Assembly (NCBI RefSeq): GCF_000472925.1
Contig: NZ_AXAS01000057.1
Coordinates: 1 to 58,059 of the forward strand
Length of the DNA: 58,059 nucleotides
Direction of reading: 5' to 3'
Source of the DNA: Bradyrhizobium sp. Ec3.3
GTDB lineage: Bacteria > Pseudomonadota > Alphaproteobacteria > Rhizobiales > Xanthobacteraceae
Position numbers and translations under genes: made by a program. Shown here piece by piece: positions 1 through 9,535 of the stretch. The stretch's first letter is position 1. Each line of letters starts with the position of its first letter. Under the pieces are notes generated by a model. It saw only the letters and a program-made list of their open reading frames with translations. It was not told the origin of the DNA and did not search any database.

Positions 1-717
1 AGCTGCTCATTGCACTCTGGCGTCTCGTTACAACAGGCGAAATGTCGGACGGCATTGTCCTGCGTCCTGCGTCATAACCGATAACTTCGAAGGGGAAAGG
101 AGATCAGATAACAGCACGACAGTTTTGGCGGGCCGTGGAGGTGTGGTCTGCCGATGACGATCCGAGGCGGTGGTGATTCGCTTTTCACAATGGCTTTCAA
201 GCCGCGATCAAGGATGGACCCGCCGCCCCGGAGCTCGCCGCCGATGCGCATGATTGCATCATGGTGCGATCCTCGAAGGATCGACCGAATACAAGGCTGC
301 GGCGCGATCAGCGCCTGATAGCGGGCTCGCCTCGGATTTTGTCGCCGTGCCAATGCCGCTGTACACGTGACGTCATGCTCACGGGTGAGACGACCAACGG
401 CGTGTGAAGATGAAGATCGTAAACTTCGCCGCCAGGCCACTCTTGGAATGGCGCATTATCGCTCGGCACGCGCTTTCGCTGTCAATCCCGCGCGCCAAAA
501 GGCGCGCCCCTTGCGGGCTGCAGGGATTGACCGCTCAGCGCGGCCAAGCAAAGGGGGCCCTTCATGCCGAGAATGGAAGAAAGCGCCTCGCTGACACCGA
601 ACCAATCGTCGGACTCGACAAGTGGATAGAGAGCAGCGTGTGGGGAAGTTTACCCTTGACAAGGAAAGCCCCATACAAGGTGAAGAACCGCAGCCATCCG
701 GCGATGGAGCGAGAACT
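1..717. other. Gene-poor stretch, nothing supportable
   Basis: Several overlapping open frames exist on both strands but none has a family signature, a clear ribosome-binding site or a believable start. A plus-strand stretch around 190-260 reads like protein but is broken by stops, so decayed coding sequence is possible. I see no RNA gene, IS end or terminator here. Confidence 0.4.
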
Positions 718-864
718 ATGACCGTCTTCGTCTACGTCAACGCCGCCAACCAGGTCGGCGACAAGGAGCACATCAAGGTGTTCACCAATGTGGATGCCGC
801 CGAGAAATGGTTCGAGGAGAACGACCCCGAGGGCGTCGCGTTCGAGTACGAGGTTCTGGAGTGA
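718..864 (+). CDS. Small conserved hypothetical protein (48 aa)
   Basis: The ATG at 718 opens a 48-residue acidic protein starting MTVFVYVNAAN and ending EGVAFEYEVLE. A longer in-frame start at 622 exists, but its extra N-terminus is of low complexity and I prefer the ATG. The composition (beta strand, Asp/Glu-rich helix, beta strand) and the VFTNVDAAEKWFEEND segment resemble short orphan proteins common in Bradyrhizobium. There is no signal peptide or membrane segment. The function is unknown, and there is no operon partner, since the flanking DNA is empty. Confidence 0.6.
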   Translation: MTVFVYVNAANQVGDKEHIKVFTNVDAAEKWFEENDPEGVAFEYEVLE

Positions 865-919
865 GAGCTGCCGCTACTGTGGCGCTGGATCGCGCCCAGC
901 CGAGGAAAAGTCGTAGCAA

Positions 920-1120
920 TTAGGTGTGGTCAAGAAAATAAGCGTCAGTAACCTGTACCAGTACCTGATCGCACTCGATCCCGGCTGGCCGGGGCGGGGA
1001 CCCGCCCCCCTTGTGATTTCGCGGTGGCGCTGTGTGTTCCGCTTCGCCGTCCAGCACGAATTGCTTCTGGCGGAGCTTGCGCGCCGACTCCAGGATCGAC
1101 GGATAGTATCTGCCGCGCAT
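920..1120 (-). pseudogene. Possible remnant of an ATP-dependent DNA ligase
   Basis: On the minus strand residues 1-27 of this frame read MRGRYYPSILESARKL followed by RQKQFVLDGEA. That matches the stretch before and including the DGE motif of ATP-dependent DNA ligase adenylation domains. After DGEA the similarity stops and the frame continues in unrelated low-complexity sequence. The catalytic KxDG lysine region that should lie upstream is absent; a TAG occurs a short way upstream in the same frame. I read it as a short relic. The match is made by eye, so confidence is low. Confidence 0.35.
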
Positions 1121-1265
1121 GATCAGGCATACTTCAGGATGCCAGTAACCCGCATCGTCTCCAGTGCATCCTCCCTATTTTGGTCACCTTTTGATCGCGA
1201 TGTGAGTAGTCCAGATTGCGCGCAGCTAAGGTGTCTGTGATTTCAACAGCGAAGCGGATTGCAGA

Positions 1266-1976
1266 ATGCGATTGAAAAGCGCTGCATTATTTGTCCTCGG
1301 TTCGTTGTTTGTCAGTTTTTGGCTGCATGGCGGCGCTCGATGTCAAACCTCGCTGGCCCCGCCGCCCTTGGCGACCGACCAAGGTTCGCCACCAGCGGCT
1401 ACGTGTCACTGGGGCGGTCTCAATATGTGCAGCACCCGGGCGACAGCCAAAGGTTCGTCACCTCCGCCGACAATGGCGCCAGAAGTCCCGATGTATCCGC
1501 CGCCCGTTATCCTTGCCTCGCCGCCATCGGCGACCGCCAAAGGTTCGCCGCCACCGGCCACCAAAAACGTTTCTCCACCAATGGCGACCGACGACGCTCC
1601 AGCGCGAACAGCGACCGCCAAAGGTTCGCCACGATCCGCAGCCGCCAAGAACTCGCCACCGCCTGCCAATGACAAAGACGCGCCGGCACCGGCCATCGAG
1701 AACATTTCGCCCACGCCGGCCATCGACGATATTTTGCCCAGGTCGCGCATGGGCAAGCTGTCTCCGGCACGGGAGCCCGGTCCCGATGGCTTTACCGTAG
1801 GTATCGACGATGGCGAGGAGACAGGCGAGCCGCTGCCCATTAGACCTCGCCCAAAAAAGTCCAAGGTCAGGCAAAAGGCCGACGTTGCCGAGAGACCATC
1901 GGCGATACAGTCGCTGGGCGATCAAGAAGAAATTGAGAAACTGAAGCCCAATCTCTCGATCTGCCGAGGCTGCTAA
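1266..1976 (+). CDS. Pro/Ala/Ser-rich secreted protein with internal repeats
   Basis: This 236-aa protein opens with a typical signal peptide (MRLKSAALFVLGSLFVSFWL, then an Ala/Arg/Cys region). The rest is disordered, Pro-, Ala- and Ser-rich sequence. The motif ATAKGSPPPAT and variants recur about four times between residues 35 and 125. The repetition is visible in DNA: a 20-nt unit beginning GCGACCGCC is exact at 1530-1549 and 1611-1630 and slightly altered near 1371 and 1440. The C-terminal third is charged and lysine-rich. It is probably an exported or envelope-attached linker-like protein; no enzymatic domain is visible. The protein may once have been longer, because the same frame stays open again from 2031 to 2255 after the TAA. 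Confidence 0.55.
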   Translation: MRLKSAALFVLGSLFVSFWLHGGARCQTSLAPPPLATDQGSPPAATCHWGGLNMCSTRATAKGSSPPPTMAPEVPMYPPPVILASPPSATAKGSPPPATKNVSPPMATDDAPARTATAKGSPRSAAAKNSPPPANDKDAPAPAIENISPTPAIDDILPRSRMGKLSPAREPGPDGFTVGIDDGEETGEPLPIRPRPKKSKVRQKADVAERPSAIQSLGDQEEIEKLKPNLSICRGC

Positions 1977-2248
1977 AGGGTAAGGTGCTGCCGCAGAGCA
2001 CGCCATCTGGGCGCGCCGCCGCCATTAGCGATGAACGCCCAGTCCGTTGTCGCGCCGCCGCCCCAAGAGCTTCCACTCGCGACCGAAGATGACCTCCGGC
2101 AGGCGGAGGCCCGAGCATCAACGCCATCGCGCCTCAGAACTGCATCGTCGAACCTTGAACGCTCGGCCAGCGGCGTTGCCTCCGCAGTCACAACATTCGC
2201 ACGCGCCATCGTGACAGCACGATCTAGCTCCCAGAAAGGCAACAAAGA
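1977..2248. other. Intergenic, possible 3' decay of the repeat-rich gene
   Basis: The frame of the preceding gene reopens after its TAA and reads a Pro/Ala-rich tail (APPPLAMNAQSVVAPPPQ) to 2255. This could be a frame-preserving remnant of a longer C-terminus, or a separate 74-aa ORF from the ATG at 2031. Neither has a convincing ribosome-binding site, so I do not call a gene. Confidence 0.3.
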
Positions 2249-2764
2249 TCATTGAACTCCACGCACGGCGTCGCTGACCCCGACAAGGCCGTCCCGCATA
2301 ATCTTGCAGTACAGCCCACCGCGATTGATCAGGTGTTTGGAGATCTTCTTGCCGGTGATTTTCTCGACGTGCCCACACGGGTCCACAAGCCCGGCCCCTT
2401 CCAACATTGTCTCGCCGAGCCAGAAGCGACCGCCCACAAGGTGGTTTAGCGGAACGCCCTCGACTGTCACGTTGCGCCGGTGCTCCTCTGGGCCGAGTTC
2501 GATCCCGGCCTCGTGCTTGAGTGCAATCAGCGTCTCAAACTCGAACAAGGTGATCTGGTCGCCCTCCTTGCGAAGGGGTGAATAAAACCCTTCCTTCATC
2601 AAGTAGCGATCGCCCTCAATGCCTTTGCCAGCGATCAAAGTAACCTAGGACACAGAGCGCATTGGCAGAAACGCGCGCGAAGTGATGTGGATGAAGCGGG
2701 CTACGCTGGTCCATCCGAGTTTGACAGATGTCTTCGCCGGTCCGTCGGTGGTCTTGTCCAGCAT
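2249..2764 (-). pseudogene. MOSC-domain protein interrupted by an in-frame TAG
   Basis: MOSC domains bind sulfur or the molybdenum cofactor in molybdenum-enzyme and sulfur-transfer proteins. From the ATG at 2762-2764 the frame reads 39 codons ending PMRSVS. It then meets TAG at 2645-2647 and continues without frame change as VTLIAGKGIEGDRYLMKEG to the stop at 2249. The second part has the family hallmarks: GIEGDRY, EEHRRNVTVEGVPLNHLVGGRF, and the sulfur-binding cysteine in LVDPCGHVEK. The piece before the TAG supplies the first beta strands expected of a 170-aa MOSC protein. One base change (for example GAG to TAG) explains the break. A TTG right after the stop could restart translation, but that product would lack the first strand. 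Confidence 0.75.
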
Positions 2765-3053
2765 CGCAACGTCCCCTCAGAACAGTAGCTTACGCGCAGC
2801 CGCCACCAGCGCAGAGAAAATAGGTATGCGGCACGGGCGCGTCGGGTTGTCTCCTTCCCGGCGCGCTGCTGCCTGTGGAGGACCCGCGCAGACGTACCGG
2901 CCGGAACCACGACCTCCTTCGATGCGACGAAACAGGGATGAAACCATTTTCCGGCTTTCACGAAGCCAAGGTGAAATCTTCGGCAATTAGGGAAGACGAC
3001 GGGCCAAGGGCGCTGCGTAGATGGCGACAAATCGCCATCGAGCGAGGGACAGA
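2765..3053. other. Intergenic, nothing recognised
   Basis: About 290 bases between the broken MOSC gene and the next secreted protein. Both strands carry only short arginine-rich shadow frames. No terminator or repeat was seen. Confidence 0.4.
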
Positions 3054-3425
3054 ATGTCACAGCTTCGTAAAGCTCTCTTAGGCGCTGTCGCGATCACATT
3101 GACAGTCGGCGCTGTGCAGTTCGCTTCAGGTCACGACCTCGTAGACCGCTGGCAGGCCGAACGGCCAAGCGACGTCGTCAACCGCGCCAGCAAGACAGAT
3201 CGCCTCGGCGACCTCAAGCGGCTTGCAGTTCCGATGGAAACGGTTTCCCTGCGCCCGAACGATCTCGCCGATACCTCGGTCCTGCTGCGCCTTCCGTCTG
3301 CGCAGACCCGCGTCACCAAGCCAACGCGGAATCAAAGCAGCAAGCCGACACTCGCCTGCGAGCCCATGGTCAGCGTGCTCACGGAAGTCGCGAGGATTCT
3401 GCCGCCCGGCCGCTGCGTGACCTGA
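3054..3425 (+). CDS. Small secreted hypothetical protein (123 aa)
   Basis: The ATG at 3054 (MSQLRKALLGAVAITLTVGA) gives a clean signal peptide with a likely cleavage near FASG-HD. The in-frame ATG at 3021 would add 11 arginine-rich residues in front of it and is less likely. The mature part is basic, with two cysteines near the end (ACEPMVSVLTEV...PPGRCVT) that could form one disulfide. A conserved C-terminal PPGRC motif is typical of short exported rhizobial proteins, but no function is known. It stands alone, about 220 bases from the convergent oxidoreductase operon. Confidence 0.6.
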   Translation: MSQLRKALLGAVAITLTVGAVQFASGHDLVDRWQAERPSDVVNRASKTDRLGDLKRLAVPMETVSLRPNDLADTSVLLRLPSAQTRVTKPTRNQSSKPTLACEPMVSVLTEVARILPPGRCVT

Positions 3426-3644
3426 TCGGCGGCATTGCGCGCTGCTTCTGCGGCGAGACGCTCACCAACATCACGATCGATAGGCACGTTCTCGCTGCCC
3501 ACCGCCATTGGCGCATAACTGGCCGGTGCGATGTACTATTCTATGTCCGCTTTCGCTCCACAAGCCGTCGATGACGACCAAGCGGGGCGACTTCCGCTTT
3601 ACCCTCGGAAGTCGACGTTTATGAGTACTCGCCCTGGCGCCTTG

Positions 3645-4262
<618 letters not shown>

Positions 4263-4282
4263 GGCTCGTGTCCTTCGCGCGC

Positions 4283-4807
4283 TTACTTGGTAGCGATGAG
4301 GTAGCGGTTTGAATCGGCGAGGATCACGTCGCGCACCGCCTCGTGATACTTGATGTAGCCGGTGCAGCGGCAGAGATGGCCGTCGAGTGCGTCGGAGATC
4401 GTCTGCTCCAGCGCCTCGCGGGGGACCGGCTTGCGCGCCAGGCGCTCGAGCAGGACCTGTCCCTCGTTGAGGAAGCCCGCCGTGCAGTAGCCGCACTGAA
4501 ACGCGAAATGATCGATGAAGGCCTTTTGCAGCGCGGAGAGCTGGCCGTCCCTGGCGTGGCCCTCGACGGTGCGGATCGACTTGCCGTCGAAATTCACGGC
4601 CGGAGCGATGCAGGTCGGGCTGGTGTAGCTGGTGCCGTCGGGCTCGTCGACGATGATGGCGCAGCTCAAACATTGCGCGGCGCCGCAGCCGAATTTCGTG
4701 CCGGTCATGCCGAGCATCTCGCGCAAGAAATCGTTCATGGAGAGGTCGTCGCGCACCTCGACCGGACCATGCTTCTGGCCGTTGATGGTGAGGCTAAGTG
4801 TCGTCAC
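4283..4807 (-). CDS. 2Fe-2S small subunit, isoquinoline 1-oxidoreductase/xanthine dehydrogenase family
   Basis: This 174-aa protein has a plant-type ferredoxin N-domain and an all-helical second 2Fe-2S domain. Candidate ligands are C41, C46, C49 and C66 for the first cluster, and C105, C108, C146 and C148 (CGYC...CRC) for the second. It conducts electrons from the molybdopterin subunit. The start is a GTG (4805-4807) overlapping the TGA of the large-subunit gene by four bases, implying translational coupling. It has no signal peptide of its own, so it is probably exported as a folded complex with the Tat-tagged large subunit. Confidence 0.9.
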   Translation of the reverse strand: MTTLSLTINGQKHGPVEVRDDLSMNDFLREMLGMTGTKFGCGAAQCLSCAIIVDEPDGTSYTSPTCIAPAVNFDGKSIRTVEGHARDGQLSALQKAFIDHFAFQCGYCTAGFLNEGQVLLERLARKPVPREALEQTISDALDGHLCRCTGYIKYHEAVRDVILADSNRYLIATK

Positions 4808-7572
4808 GCGAGCACTCCCTTCAAAAGGCTTGGCGTCACCGGCAGCGCGCGGAAGCGGTGGCCGGTGGCATCATCGATGGCGTTGATGAGCGCCGGCACG
4901 ATCGGGATCATGACGACCTCCGCCATGCCCTTCGGCTCTTCGTCCGGCGTCAATGGTTTCAGCATCTCGATCTCGAGATCGCGCAAGGGTAGGTCCGAGC
5001 CGCGCGCGACGAGGTAGCGTCCGAGATTCCATTCGCCGTTGCCCGGACCGCCCTCGAACGGCGGCAGCGTCTCGAGCAACGCATAGCCGACGCCCATCGC
5101 GAAGCCGCCATGGGCCTGACCCATGACGACTTCGGGCACGAGCGCCGTGCCGCATTCGAACACGCTGTAGGCCTTGGCGATGCGCAAGGCGCCCGTCGCG
5201 CGCTCGATCTCGACACGGACGAGCGTGCCGCACATCGAGGTGTAGGCGGTGCCGATGCGATTGTTGTCGGTCGGGGGAAATTTGACGCTGGTGCGGGTGA
5301 TGCGCTCGAACTTGCCGTTACCCCGCCGGATTGCGAGGGCATCGATCTCGGCGCGATATTGCTCGCCGAACAGCGGGAAGCCGGCGCGCGACCAGGCCCA
5401 GCGGGAAAAGCTGTGCGCGACCGCGCCGGTGACGAAGCCGCGCGCATGGGCGGTTGCCGCCAGCGCCGGCAGCGCAAGTGGTTCGAGGCCGGGCATGACG
5501 AGCTGGCCGTTCTGCCAGTGCGCGCTGGCCCATTGCCTTGCACGAGCGTCGGTCTTCGGGATGCGCCAGAGCTCCAGTGCTGCCGGCCACAGGCCGAAGC
5601 GGAAGATGACGCGGGCGGCTTCCGCAGACGAATGCGTGCCGACATGCGCGCCGATCGAGGCTGATGTCGCCGAGCTGATCGCCGGCACCCAGCGCGGATT
5701 CCTCGCCGCCGCATCCTGGGTCTTCTGATCCATCGTGTAGGGATCGCCGGAGCTGACGAGGCCGAGGGCGTCGTAGCTGTCGACGCGGGCGACCGAGACC
5801 TCGTCGGCGATCGTGCCGAGATGGCTCGCGACCCGGTTCGCCAGCGCCGTCCCGATGCCGTTGCCCATCTCAACGTGGTCGCAGAAGATCGCGATCTTGC
5901 CGTCGGCGGTCAGCTCGACGCGGCCGAGCGAGCAGTCCGCGCCGGAGCCGTAGTCCTTGGTCACGCAGGCGACGCCGGTGCCGACCAGCCGGTCGGATGC
6001 GCCTTGCTTGAACTTTGCGCGCTGCTGCCAGATTGGATGCTTTTCGAGCTTGTCGAGGATTTCGGGCGTACGGACCGAGACGATGTAGGGATTGCCCGTC
6101 ATGGTCCGGCCGTTTTGCTTGAGCGCATTGCGGCGGCGGAATTCGATCGGGTCGAGCTTCAGTTCGCTTGCCGCCTCGTCGATCAGCACTTCCAGCGCGG
6201 TCATGGTTTGCAGCGTGCCATAGCCGCGCATCGAGCCTGCGGTGACGCCGCGCGAATGCAGCGCCACGGTCGTGACGTCGACCTTTGGAATATCGTAGAT
6301 GCCGATCGCGCCGGTGGCGGCGACGACCGCGACGTTGGCCGAGAAATTGGCGAGGCCGCCGCCATCGAGCACGTGATCGGCGGCAAACGCCTTGATCGTC
6401 CCGCTCGCGCGATCGATGCCGATGCGCGAGCGCATCTTGATCGGATGGCGTTTGATACCGCCCTGGAACTGCTGGTAGCGGTCATGCGCGAGCCGCACCG
6501 GCTTGCCCGGGAAGCAGATCGCCGCGAGCGCGACATAGAGAATGAACGGCGTGTGATCGCGGCCGCCGAAGCCGCCGCCGACATGGGCGAACTGCGCATT
6601 GATATGCGCGGGCTTGTAGGGCCCGCGGGCTTTGGCGAGCAAATGCGCGATCGACTCGGCGGCCTCATAGGGCGACTGAACGCCGAGCACGAGCTCGAGA
6701 TTGCCGCCCTTGTTGTACCAGGCGAGCCCGCATTCCGGTTCGAGGAACATCGGGTCGACCGACTGTGTCTCGAACTCGCGGTCGAGCACCAGCAGCGAAG
6801 CATTCTCCGCCGCAAGCTCGGCGCGGATCTGCTCGCCATGTTTGGCGGCCTTGGCGTAGTCGGGCGGCATCTCCTTGGCGAGCGGCGACCACACCGGCAG
6901 CGCGGCGTTCTGGACCTTCTTGGGTGAAACCCAGCCGGCCTGGATCGGCGAATAGATATCCGGCTTCTCAGGCCCGCTACCTGCCACGCGGGTGAAGCGG
7001 AACGAGCCGTAGTCGGGCGCAATCACCGGCCCGGTTTCCTCTCCAAATTTGACGAAAGTCCCGTCGCGCAGCACGAGGCGCGCCTGGTCGAAGGCGTCGA
7101 ACTTTTCGAAGACGAGGAGCGCAACCGGCTGACCCAGATAGAGCGGCGACTTGCCGACGGGGCAAAACAGATCGCCGGCGTAGAATTCGGGCACCTGCGT
7201 GCCGATGCGGTCGAGATCGGCGGCGGTGATGACGACGGAAGGCTTCAGTGCGCCCGACAGGCGCGCAAGATCCAAGCCGGTGTAGACATGGGTGGCGTCG
7301 TTGGCGCGGACCAGGATCGCGTGCGAGGTGGCTTGTGGCCAGCCCGGAAGGTCGTTGGCGCGGAAATCGGAGGCGTACAGCTTTGCGCCCGTCACCTTGG
7401 CGACGCCGTCGACGCGGCCGGCGCCTTTTGTCGCGGGATTGAAATTGCCGCGTCCGGGAAGCGTCTCGTGCGCGGCGAAGGGAGCCTCCTTCGCCAGACC
7501 GAGATGCGACAGGCTGACCGAGATGCCGCCTGCCGACAACCACTTCACGAGCTCGCGTCGCGAAGGCCGCAT
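4804..7572 (-). CDS. Molybdopterin-binding large subunit, isoquinoline 1-oxidoreductase/aldehyde oxidase family
   Basis: This 922-aa protein belongs to the xanthine dehydrogenase superfamily. It hydroxylates N-heterocycles or oxidises aldehydes with water as oxygen donor; the substrate cannot be read from sequence. The ATG at 7570-7572 begins MRPSRRELVKWLSAGG, a twin-arginine type signal. Next come an a/b-hammerhead (near GRVDGVAKVTGAKLYASDF) and Moco-binding segments GGGFGGRDHTPF and RGYGTLQTMTALEVLIDEAA. A C-terminal KGMAEVVMIPIVPAL carries the probable catalytic glutamate. An upstream in-frame start at 7665 would bury the Tat signal, so I reject it. It is the first gene of the operon with the 2Fe-2S and cytochrome subunits. 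Confidence 0.9.
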   Translation of the reverse strand: MRPSRRELVKWLSAGGISVSLSHLGLAKEAPFAAHETLPGRGNFNPATKGAGRVDGVAKVTGAKLYASDFRANDLPGWPQATSHAILVRANDATHVYTGLDLARLSGALKPSVVITAADLDRIGTQVPEFYAGDLFCPVGKSPLYLGQPVALLVFEKFDAFDQARLVLRDGTFVKFGEETGPVIAPDYGSFRFTRVAGSGPEKPDIYSPIQAGWVSPKKVQNAALPVWSPLAKEMPPDYAKAAKHGEQIRAELAAENASLLVLDREFETQSVDPMFLEPECGLAWYNKGGNLELVLGVQSPYEAAESIAHLLAKARGPYKPAHINAQFAHVGGGFGGRDHTPFILYVALAAICFPGKPVRLAHDRYQQFQGGIKRHPIKMRSRIGIDRASGTIKAFAADHVLDGGGLANFSANVAVVAATGAIGIYDIPKVDVTTVALHSRGVTAGSMRGYGTLQTMTALEVLIDEAASELKLDPIEFRRRNALKQNGRTMTGNPYIVSVRTPEILDKLEKHPIWQQRAKFKQGASDRLVGTGVACVTKDYGSGADCSLGRVELTADGKIAIFCDHVEMGNGIGTALANRVASHLGTIADEVSVARVDSYDALGLVSSGDPYTMDQKTQDAAARNPRWVPAISSATSASIGAHVGTHSSAEAARVIFRFGLWPAALELWRIPKTDARARQWASAHWQNGQLVMPGLEPLALPALAATAHARGFVTGAVAHSFSRWAWSRAGFPLFGEQYRAEIDALAIRRGNGKFERITRTSVKFPPTDNNRIGTAYTSMCGTLVRVEIERATGALRIAKAYSVFECGTALVPEVVMGQAHGGFAMGVGYALLETLPPFEGGPGNGEWNLGRYLVARGSDLPLRDLEIEMLKPLTPDEEPKGMAEVVMIPIVPALINAIDDATGHRFRALPVTPSLLKGVLA

Positions 7573-7819
7573 GTTCTGATCCTTGTACAAGATTTCGAGC
7601 ACATCATGATGCTGACGGCATCGGTGCCCGGAGGGCACGCGCCAACGCTCGCGTGAACCTGTCATGATTCGTCATGCAGGAATAGAAACGGGTAGGGCGT
7701 TTACATCAGATGAAGACGGTGCCTGTCGCGCGTGCGCGGATTGAGAATTTCGTTTCCGCTTGCCTTGCAGTCGAATCAAATTGATTGAGGGGATGGGATC
7801 ACGAGGGGCGGGAACTCAC
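7573..7819. promoter_or_regulatory. Divergent promoter region with short inverted repeat
   Basis: This 247-bp gap separates the leftward oxidoreductase operon from the rightward multicopper oxidase, so it must carry at least two promoters. A perfect inverted repeat CATGA-TTCG-TCATG lies at 7663-7676, about 90 bp upstream of the oxidoreductase start, and could be an operator. No clear sigma-70 hexamer pair was found by eye. Confidence 0.35.
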
Positions 7820-9418
7820 ATGCAGCAGGATTCGAACGATCTCTTTCCGGTCAGCACGTCGACCGGAATGACAAGGCGCCAACTGCTCGATCGCGGTCTC
7901 AAGATGGGCGCGCTGTCATTGTTTGCCGGCACCGCGAAGGCTCAGCATGCCACGCACGATCATGGCGGCGCCGCGCACACCGCGGATATGTCGCCTACGA
8001 TGGGCATGGTGCCGGAAACGCCGGTTCCCACCATGGATCAGTCCCTGGTCGAGCCCGAGGTGCGGAGGTCCGTCAATGGCGTATTGAGCACGACTTTGCG
8101 CTGCGGCTACGCGTATCGCCAGATCGGCGGCGTCAGGCTCTATGTCAGATCATACGAAGGTGGCAGTCCGGGACCGACCTTGCGCATGAAGCCCGGCGAG
8201 ACGTTGCGGATCAAGATGATCAACGATTTGCCGCCGAACCGCGACGGACTGCCTGCCGACATCAGCCACCCGCATCAATTCAATAACACCAATTTCCATT
8301 TCCACGGCGCGCATGTCAGTCCGAGCGGCATTGCCGACAACGTCATGCGCTCGATGGCGCCCGGCCACAGCTACAACATCGAGATCACGCTGCCGGCCGA
8401 CCACACCACAGGCACCTACTGGTATCACCCCCACCACCACGGCAGCGCCGACATCCAGATGTCGAGCGGCATGGTGGGGGCCGTCATCATCGAGGGCGAT
8501 TTCGCCGACGTTCCGGAGATCGCGGCAGCGCGCGAGCGCCTGCTCGTGCTGAGCCAGGTGGTGTACGATGCCAACGGCATGATCGAGAATTTCGAGACGC
8601 TGTTTCCGGAGACGGCGACGCGTTTCCTCGCGATCAACGGCCAGCGGCGGCCGGTGATCGAGATGCGCCCCGGCGAGGTGCAGCGCTGGCGCATCCTCAA
8701 TGCGGCCTATCAGGACGACATGCTGCTCGACCTGGAGAAGCACGATCTGCATGCGATCGCCTATGACGGCATCCAGCTCGGCGCCGTGCAGCCGCTGAAA
8801 CAGCTTTTGATCGCGCCGGGGCAGCGCGCCGACATCCTGGTGAAGGCCGGTAGTCCCGGCACCTATGCCTTCAACGCGGCGCCCTACGATCAGGGGCATC
8901 CGTCCCCGGTCGGCCCGCTGGCGCGGGTCGTGGTGTCGGGTGCGCCGATGGACATGAAGCTGCCGCGCGCGCTTCCGCAAGCACCGCTCGCGACCATCAA
9001 GGACGCGGAGATCACCAACCGCCGCAAGGTGGTGCTGTCGGCGACCGCGCCGGAGGCCGATGCCGCCGGCCATTGGCAGGAGTTCGGCTTCTTCATCGAC
9101 GGCAAGAAATTCGATCCCACCCGTATTGATCATCGGGTCAAACTTGGCGCGGTCGAGGAGTGGACCATCGTCAATACGCACGAGCATGACGACCACGTCT
9201 TCCACATCCACACCAATCCGTTCCAGCTGGTCTCGGTCAACGGCAAGGCGCTGGCGACGCCGGAATGGCGGGATTCCGTGATTGTCGAGCGCAAGGGCGG
9301 TGAGGTCGTGTTCCGCTCGCGCTTCCTCGATTTCACCGGTGTCTTCATGCTCCACTGCCACATGATGAACCATGAGGAGATGGGCATGATGCAGACGGTC
9401 GAGGTCTATAAGCCCTAA
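7820..9418 (+). CDS. Tat-exported multicopper oxidase
   Basis: This 532-aa periplasmic oxidase uses four copper ions to couple substrate or Cu(I) oxidation to reduction of O2 to water. The ATG at 7820 follows a GGGGCGGG sequence. A twin-arginine motif (MTRRQLLDRGLKMGALSLFA) lies at about residues 17-36. All four copper-ligand blocks are present: HFHG (160-163), WYHPHHHG (201-208), HVFHIH (459-464) and HCHMMNHEEMGMM (from 512), which includes the type 1 Cys-His-Met set. A His/Met-rich stretch follows the signal (QHATHDHGG...DMSPTMGM), as in copper-tolerance oxidases. An earlier in-frame start at 7760 would place 20 atypical residues before it. It stands alone with no CopB partner, so it could serve copper detoxification or aromatic oxidation. 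Confidence 0.88.
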   Translation: MQQDSNDLFPVSTSTGMTRRQLLDRGLKMGALSLFAGTAKAQHATHDHGGAAHTADMSPTMGMVPETPVPTMDQSLVEPEVRRSVNGVLSTTLRCGYAYRQIGGVRLYVRSYEGGSPGPTLRMKPGETLRIKMINDLPPNRDGLPADISHPHQFNNTNFHFHGAHVSPSGIADNVMRSMAPGHSYNIEITLPADHTTGTYWYHPHHHGSADIQMSSGMVGAVIIEGDFADVPEIAAARERLLVLSQVVYDANGMIENFETLFPETATRFLAINGQRRPVIEMRPGEVQRWRILNAAYQDDMLLDLEKHDLHAIAYDGIQLGAVQPLKQLLIAPGQRADILVKAGSPGTYAFNAAPYDQGHPSPVGPLARVVVSGAPMDMKLPRALPQAPLATIKDAEITNRRKVVLSATAPEADAAGHWQEFGFFIDGKKFDPTRIDHRVKLGAVEEWTIVNTHEHDDHVFHIHTNPFQLVSVNGKALATPEWRDSVIVERKGGEVVFRSRFLDFTGVFMLHCHMMNHEEMGMMQTVEVYKP

Positions 9419-9535
9419 GCCTCGGGGAAAATTGCAGGAATTTGGCGTTTGACGGGGGAATCCCGGTGCGGCCGGGCTTCCCCTGAAGGCCGGCATGGCC
9501 TATGACGCTGCAACGCAAAATTCCCCCAAAGACCC

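Noticed and set aside
653..680. TTGACA at 655 as promoter of the 48-aa gene
   Set aside because: No -10 hexamer at 16-18 bases; the nearest TACAAG is only 13 bases away.
926..1240. 104-codon plus-strand frame
   Set aside because: It has no good start or domain, and the opposite strand has the more protein-like ligase scrap.
2031..2255. 74-codon plus-strand frame as an independent gene
   Set aside because: No ribosome-binding site and the same frame as the upstream repeat gene; treated as possible remnant.
8150..9496. 448-codon minus-strand open frame
   Set aside because: Antisense of the multicopper oxidase, which has all copper motifs in the right order.
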